NCBI RefSeq assembly: GCF_037975245.1
Contig: NC_092582.1
Coordinates: 7,481,001-7,545,000 of the forward strand
Direction: 5' to 3'
Source of the DNA: Apostichopus japonicus
Lineage: Eukaryota > Echinodermata > Holothuroidea > Aspidochirotida > Stichopodidae
Length of the DNA: 64,000 bases
Position numbers and translations under genes: made by a program. Positions 37,402 to 49,530 of this stretch are shown here, one piece after another (the stretch's first letter is position 1; every line of letters starts with the position of its first letter). A model generated the notes under the pieces. The model was not told the origin of the DNA. It did not search any database and saw only the letters and a list, made by a program, of their open reading frames with translations.

Positions 37402-37960
37402 CCAGCTTTGTAAGCTAGTTGAAAAAGAACTGATAACTACTGTAGAAACAGCATTGTAAGCTAGCTGTAAACAGGAATTGAAAACTATACTGCAGGGAGC
37501 TATCCATGGAATACTGTAGAAACAGCATTGTAAGCTAGCTGTAAACAGGAATTGAAAACTATACTGCAGGGAGCTATCCATGGACTACTGTAGAAACAGC
37601 ATTGTAAGCTAGCTGTAAAAAGGAATTGAAAACTATACTGCAGGGAGCTATCCATGGAATACTGTAGAAACAGCATTGTAAGCTAGCTGTAAACAGGAAT
37701 TGAAAACTATACTGCAGGGAGCTATCCATGGACTACTGTAGAAACAGCATTGTAAGCTAGCTGTAAAAAGGAATTGATAAAGTCATACTGCAGGGAGCTA
37801 TCCATGGACTACTGTAGAAACAGCATTGTAAGCTAGCTGTAAACAGGAATTGAAAACTATACTGCAGGGAGCTATCCATGGACTACTGTAGAAACAGCAT
37901 TGTAAGCTAGCTGTAAAAAGGAATTAATAAAGTCATACTGCAGGGAGCTATCCATGGATT
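37402..37960. repeat. 74-bp minisatellite, seven copies
   Basis: Seen: seven copies of a unit containing ctgtagaaacagcattgtaa, gctagctgtaaa and gggagctatccatgg, preceded by a partial decayed copy at 37402-37439. Variants with ctgtaaacagg and ctgtaaaaagg tend to alternate. Confidence 0.95.
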
Positions 37961-38286
37961 ACTCAAGTACTGTATATAATACTTTAACAACAATGAAATC
38001 AACAGAAGGAGCTTTGCATCAATAAACTGTGCACTAATTATTCACATTATGATTGAGCACCCTTCAATGCAGCTAATTAAGAAATCTCTGTATACAAATA
38101 GACTAGTGACTTTACCTCTAATTACAACATTCTTACCTGGTCTACTTGTACAGTAATCCCATACAGACTAGTAGGCTGTATCTCACTAGTATACCACAGG
38201 GGTACAGCTAGCAATTAAATTGTTACACAGAGCTTGCAAACCTAGCAACCATTTATGACAAAATTTTCATCCGCTTCTGTGAGATT

Positions 38287-38605
38287 TTGATGGACTTTAA
38301 TGGTTCCCACATCACGGATGATTTTATTGATTGTATAATATGTCAGTGTGCTTCTTCTATAGTCGAGGATTCCGATCACCCTCTCTTTGTTTTTTACATG
38401 AAACCACGTAGATTTTACACGATCCCACGTATGCGGACAGAATGGGTTAGGCGATCATTTTTACCTAGAAGTATTAAGACTTTGAATTGTATGATACATA
38501 GATAACTTTTTTTAACCTATTTTTGAGATGCTGTAGTCCATTTTATTATATTGTCATTTTATGATGAATATCAATAAATTTTACTTTACTTTACTTTACT
38601 TTTTT
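38287..38605 (+). mobile_element. 5'-truncated LINE, CR1/Jockey-like 3' end
   Basis: Seen: an open frame whose second half (SSIVEDSDHPLFVFYMKPRR, then RTEWVRRSFLPRSIKTLN) matches the usual C-terminus of CR1/Jockey-type ORF2 proteins, in which DSDHPL and a basic R-SF-P-I-LN motif precede the stop. The stop is followed by a short 3' region and a (TTTAC)n tail at about 38577-38602. No other part of ORF2 was seen upstream, as expected for 5' truncation. Confidence 0.65.
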
Positions 38606-40369
38606 TAGATCACATTTTCACAATTCTTGCCATTCACACAATACTATGTACATGTATGATATCTGCAAATTCAACTGCACATGCCATAAAAAGGACTGAT
38701 CTTCCTGTTATGTAATGCATGGATTGAATTCAAATGATATGCAACTTCAATCATATCTGGCATAGTAGATTGTTCAAGATTTCTATGTAGTCCGTTTACC
38801 GTGTGTTTTCCGGATCAATTTGTTTCAACTAATCTCCCATCAGCATATTCCTCGAAACTTAAACAACAACAAATGAATAACTAACATGAGAATGAATAAA
38901 GGTTCTGACCATCGCGAAAAAATTTCACGAAAATCCTACCCTTTACAAACACAATGTGAAGGCCAGCCTAGCGGCTGTGTGCCTCCCGCGAAAGTCCTAA
39001 AAACATTTCCCCATCCCTTCCCCCATCCCTTCCCCCATCCCCTCAGACCCCCCCAAAAAAGACACTCATGAATTCAAACTTCTTAAAACACAGCTATAAC
39101 TTCCAGGAGGCTCCAAAGAACCACAAACAGCATAGATAGGAACCAGATAGCATCCCAAACAAATGGAAAACTTTAGCACTGGTAGATATGTGTGTCCAAA
39201 CTAACAGGGTGGCATTGAAGGTAGGAAGATCAATGGGTGGATGGCAAGCCCTGTGCCAACAGCTCTGCCAGATAGTGATTGCAGGCAACTAGGGTAAAAC
39301 AGGGGTAAATAGGGGCCAAGGAGGAGTGAAATAGACATACTGTGTCATACACATTGACTAACATTGGCAATGATCATTGTAGCATAGACCAATGCACTTT
39401 ACCAAATAACAAGATTACAACAAAAACCTATGAACCATGATAAATACACAGACAGTACTGTATATATGTAAGGTCTGTACCTTCACACCCTGGCCACACA
39501 TACAAAGGAATGCAAAGGATATATGAATATAAGAACCCTTCAAAGTAACGTAGAAACAGTATAGACTGTTGGGTACATGTATGTATGCTTAGACTGTTTG
39601 GTGTACAGAAAGATTAAATGTCAATACATGGAAGATGATAGAAAACAAATTTTATAGTTTTTCAAGTACTTCATGCATGTCATGCATGAAGCCAGCCAGC
39701 CTATGTGCACACGTATGTCAGCAGTGATTAGCTACCATACAAGTCAGACATATCCAGCATAGAAATAAAAGTACATAGAACCTGCCTATCCAGCTGAGTT
39801 GTTCATGTTTCTGTAAGATATGTTACTTGGCTAAAGTTAACAGAATTTGATAAACTCACCGTAATTTAAGAAGTCTATGTTTTTAAGGCCTATATGCAAG
39901 CTGATAACCTTAAGTAGCAAAATTTTACCCAGTTACTGTACCTGAGAATTGTATAGTTGCGGTTAGCAGGCTAGTTACAAGGAAACGGAAATGCTTCTGT
40001 AGATTAAATTGATCGAATTTAACAGTAACGTTAGTATTAAATATCACTGGCTGCATATTCCATAGATATTTAATATTTGCTTAGAAGGAACCACATTAAC
40101 AGGTTGCCATTTGCAATTTTGGATATAAACATATAGAATGTGCACTGATGTTTAGTCCCTGAACTTGTTACATGAACACAGCCATACAGTCAATCCAGAT
40201 GAACACATGAATTCCCAGGGCTTCAGGCAATTCTACCCACTGCCTCCAAACTTGCAGAGCCCTGTATGTAATGTGATAGAAAGGCAAAAGAACATTGCCA
40301 ACGAACATGTTCATGAACATTTGGCGCATCTTATGAATCCAGACAGTTCCACCGCACTTCAATTTTTCA
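38606..40369. other. No well-supported gene
   Basis: Contains a ccatcccttccc triplet repeat (39008-39040) and a possible 30-bp minus-strand exon at 39860-39889 (LKNIDFLNY before TTACG/GTGAGT). Confidence 0.45.
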
Positions 40370-40825
40370 TATCCAGCTGCTCTCCCACATCTTTACAAAG
40401 CCACGGCTCTTAAAAGCAAGAGTTTCATTCAACCAACGATGCATGGAAATAAAAAATAGAATGAAGACAAATGGTCGGCCGTGCACCCGTACTTCAGGAC
40501 CTGTAAATATGTCGGGAATTATGTGAAGAGGATTAACACCTGTCAACACATCAGCATTAAACTTTTGCAATGGATTAGGTAATCCATGTCACAATCACTC
40601 TTAGTAATAACTGGAGCATTCACTTTTACCTCTACCTGCAGGAACTAATGTTATGCTCCAAATAGTAGCAAGGCTATTAGACTTAGGGGAGTTCTTGAAG
40701 GAACAACTTCTTGAAATTTTCTGAAGTTTCTGTATGGATGAATCCAATAGGGCATAAAGTAAAGAATTGAGAAAGTCAAGCCTGGAGGTCACAAAAGCAT
40801 GAACCAGTATTTCGCAGGGTTCACA
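40370..40825 (-). mobile_element. Decayed LINE fragment, CR1/L2-like RT region
   Basis: Seen: the minus-strand frame reads ILVHAFVTSRLDFLNSLLYA followed by SSIQKLQ, close to the common S-RLDYCNSLLYG---SSIQKLQ segment C-terminal to the reverse transcriptase in CR1/L2-type ORF2. Further on, LAFKSRGFVKMWESS may match the RAF---AP-LWNSLP region in a shifted frame. Stops and frameshifts make it dead. Confidence 0.6.
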
Positions 40826-42804
40826 TGAGAGAAGGGGAACTACAGTACCCTTTATGAGGAGAGTTATCTAACGGTATGCTTTACTGGCCACAAATATGCT
40901 AGATATTCAAATATGGTCACCTTTGGTCAAAATTCTTAAACTGTTTTTACCACCGTTCTTCAGGGAAATTTTCCTCACTGGGACATTCAGTCATCTTTTG
41001 TGTTCCTTAAAAGTATCTGAGAACAATTTGTAGAGTAAAGACCTCCAGGAAAGTACTTTTTGAAAACTTCTAGCAATTATAGCGTAATATAAGTTGGGGC
41101 CAACCTTTTAGCTGATGGTCACTACTCAGGTCAGTGTCCAAAATTTACCCAAATGGCTCAAATTTCTGCGTCTACCATCCTCACCATATTAATAGTGTAA
41201 ATCTTTAGGCCCTAGGCTGCAATACTTCTTTAAATGATAATGACTACATAGGGGAAACTGTCACAAACTGATAACAAGGTAGCTAATTGGTTTCTCTGTA
41301 CATTGGAGAACTCTTCCAAGTTTACAATATATTCAAATCAACTATTAACTGTTCAGGCTGCAAACATTGCAACAACTACCGAAAGGATGTGACGCCATCA
41401 CAACACTCACTGGTTGAACTATTCATAAAGCCTGCTATACATTGTTGTGTGCAGATGGCCCCCTCGGGAAGTAAATTGAACACATATCAACTGACTCTCC
41501 TTTGACATTCTTGAGAAGTTAAATACTTTGAAACCAACATTATTTTGATGACCTGTACTCAATTTTTTGTAAACTAATAAATGAGGTCAAATACTTTGCC
41601 TGAAGCCATCTCATACATACTCACCTGGTCAACTATTTAGAAAATCAACAAAACCGCTTGAAGTTTTTGTCAAAATATAATCGGGGCTCAACGTGCTTGT
41701 TGATAAAAAAGAGATTGAGAAGGCAAAAACCTCCTTGAGCAGAGCAAATATATGCTGTATAATACATACTGGCCGATATTACACAATGCAATATTTTGTA
41801 TGATTATTAAAATTTAAAGAAATTTCCCAGTTGCCTACATATATGTTACAGCATGAACACATCCCAGAGAATGAATTGCAAATCGAGAAGAAAGGATTTG
41901 AAAATGTCCAAATGATATTTACTAAACAAAAATAATTTAAATGGATTGCAAAATGCTAATTGATAACATACACCTGTAACTGCCTTCTCTGTGTATATAA
42001 AAAGAATACAAAAAATTGTCATCTAGAAGATGAGAGAAAAACAAAAACAGTAAATAAATTAATTTAGTAAGGGAGGTACATTGCTTTCGTCTAAATTGCT
42101 TATTGGTATGTAAATTGATCAGAAAGAAAGTGTCTGCAGAAATAACATTGATGTAGATCGGTTAGTCTAACAGCTTAGGGTTTAACGCAAAGCGCAGAAT
42201 AAATTTGAGGTACTTGTAGAAGTTTGTAGCATACATGTGTGATCAATGAACTATGGAGGTGACAATATGATAATCATAAGCTGTCTGTGAGGTTTCTGCC
42301 AATTATGGGTACTTAATTGCTGGTTAGCTGCTAAATTTTTATTCATGCATTCATCTGTAAAGTTGCATGTCTCCCTTCACAGAGCCAAATTTCAGATCTT
42401 TACTCAAAAGACTGTATCCAACTCTTACATGCTGCCCAAGAACAACATTCATAGAATGGGTAAACTCAAACTAAACACCACCTGCAACAGAACATGCCAC
42501 AGGGGATGCATAACATCAACATTAATGACGCTAACCACAACATAGAATGTATTCACAGTTACACTGTTAATTTAAAAACATTAAGGTCGACAGTAATTTG
42601 ACAATTCATGATGCATCTGCTCGCTGAGAATTTTTGTTGAAGGGGGGGGGTGGCGAAAAACAAACAACGAATTGAATGAGCTAGGCATTTGGATGTGTGC
42701 AATTAGCTATGTGGAATATATACATCGATCTGTCAGTCGTTCAAGGAAAGTGATGTCAAATTTTGTTTCCTTGATAGAACTATAAGAAAGTAATTGCCAC
42801 TTAC
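40826..42804. other. No supported gene
   Basis: AT-rich sequence with a G run near 42641-42650. No family, repeat or convincing exon was seen. Confidence 0.55.
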
Positions 42805-42899
42805 AGTTTCGTTTTCGTTTTCTATTTCCTGCATCTTGTTAGGAGCCCAGATGATGTAGATATGACATTTGCTAGATAACTTGCTAGGAGCCTCAATCC
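42805..42899 (-). CDS. Candidate exon, unknown
   Basis: Seen: strong donor (GAAACT/GTAAGTGG) and an ordinary acceptor (acaattgtcaaag). The frame reads SKCHIYIIWAPNKMQEIENE with no stop. It lies downstream of the stop in 43858-43964 on the same strand, so it would belong to a different transcript or an alternative form. Confidence 0.28.
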
Positions 42900-43216
42900 C
42901 TTTGACAATTGTATGCTTTATAGTAAAGATTCTATATATGAGGCATGAATAGCTCAATAGAGATACAAACCTTGTGGGGAATACTTTACAATCTGAGACA
43001 TTTCCCTGACAATCAGGAAACTAATCAACGGCAATTAAGAGTCAATCACTCATTGCGAAGGACACGATTGATACACTTTGAATATGAGTTTGTGAACAAT
43101 CTTCATTCTCTGTGAATGTTGTAGTACAACCTACCATTCCCTGTGATGGGAACCATTCAAGACTGTATCTCCATTTCATAGTTCATTAGGATTGACTGTT
43201 AGACTGTACCCAAGGA

Positions 43217-43427
43217 CCATGCCAGTGAGCTAGATGCACCCTATCAAGACAGAATGGTCTATACTGGACTTCAGGAGGATCCATGTGTGGGGCACCTCTC
43301 AAGGCCCTGTCTATATTATAGGTATCCAGAATGAATCCACCTTCAGGGTTACATTATATTTCATGAACACTAAATCAACATCAATTGAAAATGAACCAAT
43401 GGACCATACCAGTGAGCTGGGTACACT
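43217..43427. repeat. Direct repeat pair
   Basis: Seen: ggaccatgccagtgagctag at 43217 and ggaccataccagtgagctgg at 43401, 184 bp apart. Confidence 0.7.
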
Positions 43428-43449
43428 CTTTCCATAGGCCACATTTTAT

Positions 43450-43615
43450 ATACGTTTTATCCAAGCTGAATGTGACTAAACTGGGCCGCAAGGGTTGGTG
43501 AATGGCAGCGGCTATCGAGCAAAGACTGCTCCCACTACAACACCATGTCAAACAGTTCACACAGGTAGATCGGCGCCTCGCCATGTGGAATTTCAAAAAC
43601 AAAAGCATGAAACTG
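43450..43615 (-). mobile_element. Decayed LINE fragment, CR1/L2-like
   Basis: Seen: FEIPHGEAPIYLCELFDM resembles the Y-LHG-AP-YL--LL motif that follows the segment found at 40603-40825 in CR1/L2-type ORF2. It is interrupted by a stop soon after. It may come from the same family as the 40-kb fragment. Confidence 0.45.
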
Positions 43616-43857
43616 TTATGGGATCAACTTTTGTATGTTGAACATAGCTAAGCTATAGTCAGGGGACTGTGAAGAGCAGATGATGTCAATGATCTAACGA
43701 GGAAATACTTGTTTACAGTATGATTCACTTGCAGGCAGTGAATACATCAACGACGGGCTGCATTTAATCTGAAAAGGGAAGTATCATCTTGTTTGCTAGA
43801 TAGATAAATTACTTGGAAACCTGATACATTTATTTATTATGTATACTTACCTGTCAG

Positions 43858-43964
43858 TTATAGGTCAGTGACATCTTCAACTTTCATTTTCAGATTCTCA
43901 CTCAATCTGGACAACAGTTTATACTGGGGATATTCCAGTGGCAGACAATATAATGTCCACTTAT
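43858..43964 (-). CDS. Candidate terminal exon beside a transposon
   Basis: Seen: acceptor (gatattttttcttgctaag) followed by 34 open codons and TAA. The peptide (e.g. CLPLEYPQYKLLSRLSENLK, ending KVEDVTDL) looks like a genuine C-terminus. A good donor word (GACAG/GTAAGT) follows 8 bp after the stop and may be chance. Its upstream intron would hold the 4.67-kb element that begins 73 bp away at 44037. It could be the end of M2, but no phase-consistent chain was found. Confidence 0.35.
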
Positions 43965-44569
43965 CTTAGCAAGAAAAAATATCCATCTCAATATCTTGTA
44001 CCTAAGTTACCTAACCTAAAGTTGAAGGTATAAATGATATGGTCATTTTCACAATCAGTGGTGTAACTTTTGTACACTCAGGGCCAAAATTTCAAACACC
44101 ATGTATATTAAAATTTTTACTAACATCACATGTTAAAGGGTTCAAAGTTTTGTAACTTCAACTTTTCGGAGCTTAAACATATACGTTTATGGGTGTAATT
44201 TTTTGGTGACTGTATGACTCTAGGAAACTTTGAGCAAAAAGATATATTTTTAAGCAACCATATTTACACAGTCTTAAAACAGTACTCTGTTTCAAGTAAA
44301 CTTTAAAATGCTTATCATTATATGTTACTTAAAAATGAAAAGGATTTGGCAGAAATTTTTTATTACTATTGCAGATATTTCCATGTTAACTGAAAATTTA
44401 TTGGAAATCAAGGATTGTTTTTCTTAATTTTAACTTTAAACTATTTAATAAAAAGATAAGGCCAAGTCAAACACCCTAAATAATGTCTCCTCACAGAGGG
44501 CTAATATCCAATCCAAGTTGCACAAAAATCCATGCAGTTTTGCAAAAGTTGGAATTTTCCCACTTACGC

Positions 44570-47500
44570 GTTTCGGAGGTGACGTTAACATTTTACATGT
44601 GTTTCGGAGGTGACAAAAATGTTTACAAGTTGTTGTAAAGGCTTTTTTGCTAATTAACAAAGAATTAAACACTTAAACTCAATGAATATTCATAACATCT
44701 TTAATCAAACACTGATTTAAATAAAAAATATCTTTGCCAAGTAGCAGAGAATGTACATCAACTACCTGTACAACTAGTGAAACAAGTGAAAGAATACAGA
44801 ACACAGAATACAATAGTTTTATGTTATAAAAAATAGGTAATGTCAGGTAAAGCAAATAAGGGCATTTAAAAAGCAATTGTAAACATTGGGCTGAAGTCTC
44901 TTACTGTGGCACTCATATTGCAAATGATTATCTCACATACAACATATTGTATATATACCTTCAGTCTCTTTTGTTTCGGAGGTGACGCTAAACGTTTACA
45001 CAACCCAGAAGGCTTGATTCATGCTCAAACACATAGAACTTACCTTGGAAAGTATGAAAAACATTAGAAGGATATGTTGATAATATTTTAATGACATTCA
45101 TGATACTAGTGCTGTGACTGCTTTTGCTGCCATTCATGATAACTTGGAGACAAAACTGTATCCATTCAAAATCATTTGGTTAAATTCACACTGTTTTGGC
45201 TAATTGCATATGAAATATTATACCACAAAGAAATGATTAACATTGCATAGCCATTAGTCATTCTGACTGCTAGTTACAGTACATGTTGGTTACACTTTTG
45301 GCAGTGAAACTGACTGTCACATTCCTGTAACCTTTTTCAAATTTGAAGAGGACATTCAGTCAATTATTCTGGAAAAAACACTTCATTAACATGACCTAAC
45401 CACATTCTATCAAAGTGTTAGTGAAAAGTTAGGTAAACACTTGTCAAGAACTGCATAAATGATGGGCTAAAATCATTTAACAGCAGCTTGGCCTTGTTCA
45501 CATTTAAGAATGCACCCGTACTTCAAGTCCTCAAGGGAAATTAATTCCCTTAGTGTGAACACTCCTTTACTCATACTTCAAGCCGGCATGCAGTCTTAAG
45601 AATTTATCCTGCATTCTCAGTAAATGTGATGTGAATGGTCGGAGACTTAATGGTGACCCGAGATTTCCGATATATCAAGTTGCTATTGGGCGGGTAGTAC
45701 GTACATGTATGTGTTTGTCAGAGCGTTGCCCTTAACAGAAACACTACCAAACGATGCTATTCGTGAACCCATTTCATTTTCTTTGAACCAATTTGACCAA
45801 CACTGCAGAAAAGATGCGGTAACGGTTGTGAGACAAAAACAAACTAAATGACAGTCCACTTAAATCTACTGTTATAACCTTAAATTCATTGTACGCCATA
45901 CTGACAGATTTTTGAAGAGGCCAAACTCTGTAACTTGATGGTTATTTCAAAACGGATGATTTTGGGTTCGGTTGCTATGGAAGTTAGTAAAAGGCTAAAA
46001 CTGTTACGACTGGCCTGGCCTATAATGAAGTTGCACTTACTAGCTTACTGTATACAGATACAGTAGACCTTAACATTAAATGCCTTTGATGTTAGATTAG
46101 CCTCAAATGCGACATCAAGCAGTAAAACACTGACTAGCAAGATCGTTTGCTCATCCACTGAAGGGTTTGGAAGAAATTCAAATCTGGGTTAAAATGTTAT
46201 GGTAATGCCAGTACGGAGTTGTTTGAATACAGTTAACTGTTTATGTGCGATGATTGTACGTTGCCGTGCAGTGGTGTACGGAGTAGTACGTACTAGTACA
46301 GAACATAAGACAATGGTAAAGCACGGGGAATGTAAACAGCTGATATGACCTTTACACGCCTGCGCAGTATATTAATCTCGCAAACAGACAAAACTTACTC
46401 GTTCTGAAATGTGAATGCTTCTTGTTCTTAACTAGTTTATCCTCCTTGCGGACTTAATATCAATAATCGCCCAGGTTGCATTCTTAAATGTGAACAAGGC
46501 CTAAGAGAACATCTGGAGCAACAATCTAGAGTTAAATGAGTTTTCACTCTATAAAGGTTAGTTGTTTGTAATTGGTTGTTAAAGGCATTGAAGACTCTCC
46601 CCAATCCGTGTGCGGCCATCTGAAAAATGTAACTTTCTGTTACTTGCAAGTGACGTTTGTTCGTGTCGCTACAAAATGCAGACAGTAATGAAACGTGATA
46701 CCTTGTTATCTTTAGCTGGACCTGAGATGTCCATGGCTATATGGTTTGTACAATGTGCTGTGCTGTAGCTGTACTGACTGTACACTAGTGTCTATTAACG
46801 ATGGTAGCAAGCTGTGTGTGTATTTTCTGGGATCAATGGTGGTGTCAAACACTTCTGTTACACCTCATCGAAACTAGGTCAGATTACCAGCATTAGACGT
46901 TTCCTTTTGCACCAGTCTTCACTCTTCACACTCTTTAAGAAAAGGGGGGGGGGGGGAATTCCCTGTTCAAATTTTATGTATTTTTGGGAAATCTCTTTTC
47001 AGACAATGTGCTGTGATAACAACAGCCCATTAAAGAAGCAATAAGATTCCTTCTTTTTGCTACAAATGTTACAGCAGCAGGTCTACATATTGTGAACAAA
47101 TATTCTGAACTTTTGTAGGATATTTACCTGGACCAAATAGTAGAGCCCTCCGTGGTTATAGTGGGAATCATGCAAATTAATGTGTATACTGGTACAGGTC
47201 AACATGGTGCAAAATTAAACCTGTGAACATGTACTCAACAGCACTGTAGAACTCACAGAAGGTAACATATAACTGCAGCACAAGTGTATGCACTAGTAGA
47301 ATATTTCAGAAATATGCTCAAACAAAGGGATAGTTCAATATATTACATGTAAACAATCAATGTCACCTCCGAAACGATAGCAAAGACCACAGGCAGATTG
47401 AGCTAATATCTGATAAATTTGTCCCATGTTAATAAAGTTTTAAAAACTGCATGTTTGGTGATTGTGATCTTTTATGGACAGCACTTCATTGCTAATCGAT

Positions 47501-48336
47501 CATTTCTTTCAAGTTTATTAATAGCACTAATGTAAGCAATGGTACGCTATCTCTTGTCCAGAAAGGGGAAAAAGTGGCAAAAAAACACATATTTGTAATT
47601 TATTCATCAACTGTGCATGTGAGAGTTTCATTAATACTTTGTTCAGTTTGTTACAGTGTTTTCTAAGGTAGATCAAGTCATCCATTAGCATATGATGGTA
47701 CACAAACAGCAGAAATGTAAAAAATGTAGTGTTAACAATATTGTGTCACCTCCGAAACATTAATTTACAGTTTAATTCAAATTTAACATAATTAATAAAG
47801 GACCTTTTAAAAGATATTATCATACTGGTTGCTACACCTCTACAGAATTACTGTAATATGAGTTTTAGCCAAGGAAGATGTTTATTGGATCAGTAGAGAT
47901 CAAATTTCCAACTAACCTGTTTCGGAGGTGACAAGGTGTTTCGGAGGTGACGCATGTTAACGGAAAGTTAAGAATCTCCCAGAAATTAAAACGACTGGTC
48001 ATGTTGTTACAACTTTTACTCAAATATTACGTTAGGGGGTGAGGTATATTTTAATAAGTTCAAAATGGCTATACTATTGTTTACATAAATCTTGGACTGA
48101 AGAATGCTTTGTTTCGGAGGTGACGGAAAAGTTAACGGAAAAGTTAACATTAAATTTGAAATTAACACAATTTTTTTAAGAATTCCAAATGAAAAATATT
48201 TTTTGGCCCAGATATTAGACACATTAGTTATTGTAATAATGCAACCTTACTTAACAAAATTTACACTGCTTAACTAGAACTTAGTTGCAGTCAAACTTAG
48301 GTACCAATTGTTAACGGAAAATGTCACCTCCGAAAC
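44570..48336. repeat. Nine exact copies of a 14-bp motif
   Basis: Seen: GTTTCGGAGGTGAC in plus orientation at 44570, 44601, 44973, 47919, 47938 and 48111, and in minus orientation at 47362, 47745 and 48323 (start positions). Many copies lie next to GTTAAC or GTTAACGGAAA words. No copy was noticed outside the 4.67-kb element. Confidence 0.95.
45490..46501. mobile_element. Nested 1.0-kb element with TIRs
   Basis: Seen: GGCCTTGTTCACATTTAAGA and following bases at 45490-45517 are repeated inverted at 46474-46501 with 27 of 28 matches. A weaker match (AAGTCCtCAAGG) continues inward. Flanking duplication is not evident. Inference: a MITE inside the larger element, or an inner repeat pair of it. 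Confidence 0.65.
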
Positions 48337-48806
48337 GACAAAATCTAGCCACCGTTCCTTGGAGAAGGAAAGGAAGGAAACCTGGGGAACACAATTGCAT
48401 TTTAGTTTGGACACTTGTTGATAATATCAACCAAATAAGAACTGGAAAATACCTTCCACCAATAAGTACAGGCTCTGACAAAAACAGGGTAGTTGAGAGT
48501 GTACGGCTGAACTAGCATATTTTAAGCATATTTATGGCCACCAAATCAACCTGAAGAAACCGAGAAAGTTCGTTAAGCTACCCAAGGTAGACTTCACTTA
48601 GGATGGTCAAATGGCAAAAAATCTAAGAATTCTGGTATTTGGTCACTGAGTTACAAAGCAATAAGTGCCAATATTGGAAGTTACACCACTGATTGTGAAA
48701 ATGACCATATAGCATTGATAGTCTAGATGTAACTACAACAGATGTGAATCTTAAACCCTAGCTCACTTTGGTTGGGTTAATTGTTACTTGTATCTATTTT
48801 AATTAC

Positions 48807-48847
48807 CTTGCCATTAACTTTGAAACATACATTGGAGATCCCTCAAT
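48807..48847 (-). CDS. Candidate exon, unknown
   Basis: Seen: 41 bp between acceptor ttgaccagatacag and donor GCAAG/GTAATT. Only phase 0 is open: IEGSPMYVSKLMA plus two bases. It lies just outside the right end of the 4.67-kb element. Its end phase does not join 43858-43964. Confidence 0.25.
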
Positions 48848-49194
48848 CTGTATCTGGTCAATTTACAGCAGTTAATACAGAACTTACTAACCATTTAGTG
48901 TAGCGCTATAATGTTCTGCGTGTATACATCTTTCTGTTCACTGTTGAGTACAGCACTGGGAACTTCACAAGAGTGCTAAGGTAGTGAGGAGATAGGTAAA
49001 CATTTGTTCACAAGATCATGAAGCAATAAAACTGAAAACAAGATTTTCAAGCATTGGCCATAAATGACCTCTAAGGATCAGCAAGGTTCTTGCAAACATG
49101 CAGATTTAGCTATCAACTTATCTATCAAGTACAAAGTTCATCCAGGCTTTAATTTGTCAGCTTATAATGCTAAAAAGGTTTTGAGGTTTTTCAC

Positions 49195-49530
49195 TGAGCT
49201 GTTTACCTCAAACGACCTTTGACCTCTATCACTTTCTATAGGTTTCTTGAACTAACCAAGCAGATTCTTAATACCAGTTACGAAGTTCAACCAAAGATGC
49301 ACATTTTTTAAACTTTTAGGTACGGTGACCCTAAAATGACCCCAGCTGATATCAACATACGTACCAACTACGAACTTCTACCAAGACTTACCTTTTGGGT
49401 TATCTTGTTTAAAACGTTTTTATACTTTGACCTCGGTTGACCTCAAACGACCTTTGACTTCTACCAATTTCAATAGGGTCCTTGTACTCACCAAGCAGGA
49501 TCTTCTTAGTAAGTATGGAGTTCAACCAAG
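49195..49530. repeat. TGACCT-rich dispersed repeat, two units
   Basis: Seen: caaacgacctttgacctcta ... ttgaactaaccaagcag ... gttcaaccaa occurs twice (from about 49208 and 49452) with further gtgacccta and gacctcggttgacctc words. A related patch (tttgacctcatgtgacctt) is at 21335-21355. TGACCT is also the nuclear-receptor half-site, but in a repeat this need not mean function. Confidence 0.75.

Larger units (their letters stand above)
44037..48710. mobile_element. 4.67-kb element, 33-bp TIRs, unclassified
   Basis: Seen: perfect inverted repeats of 33 bp at 44037-44069 and 48678-48710, starting ATATGGTCATTTTCACAATC. The junctions read tgATATGG and CCATATag, so the target duplication is ambiguous (AT or TA, 2 bp). 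Inside lie nine exact copies of GTTTCGGAGGTGAC, grouped toward both ends, and a second TIR pair (45490-46501). No transposase domain was recognised. Known: arrays of subterminal motifs are transposase binding sites in several DNA transposon families. Inference: a non-autonomous cut-and-paste element; a 2-bp AT duplication would fit ISL2EU-like elements, a TA one Tc1/mariner-like, but neither is shown. Confidence 0.8.
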
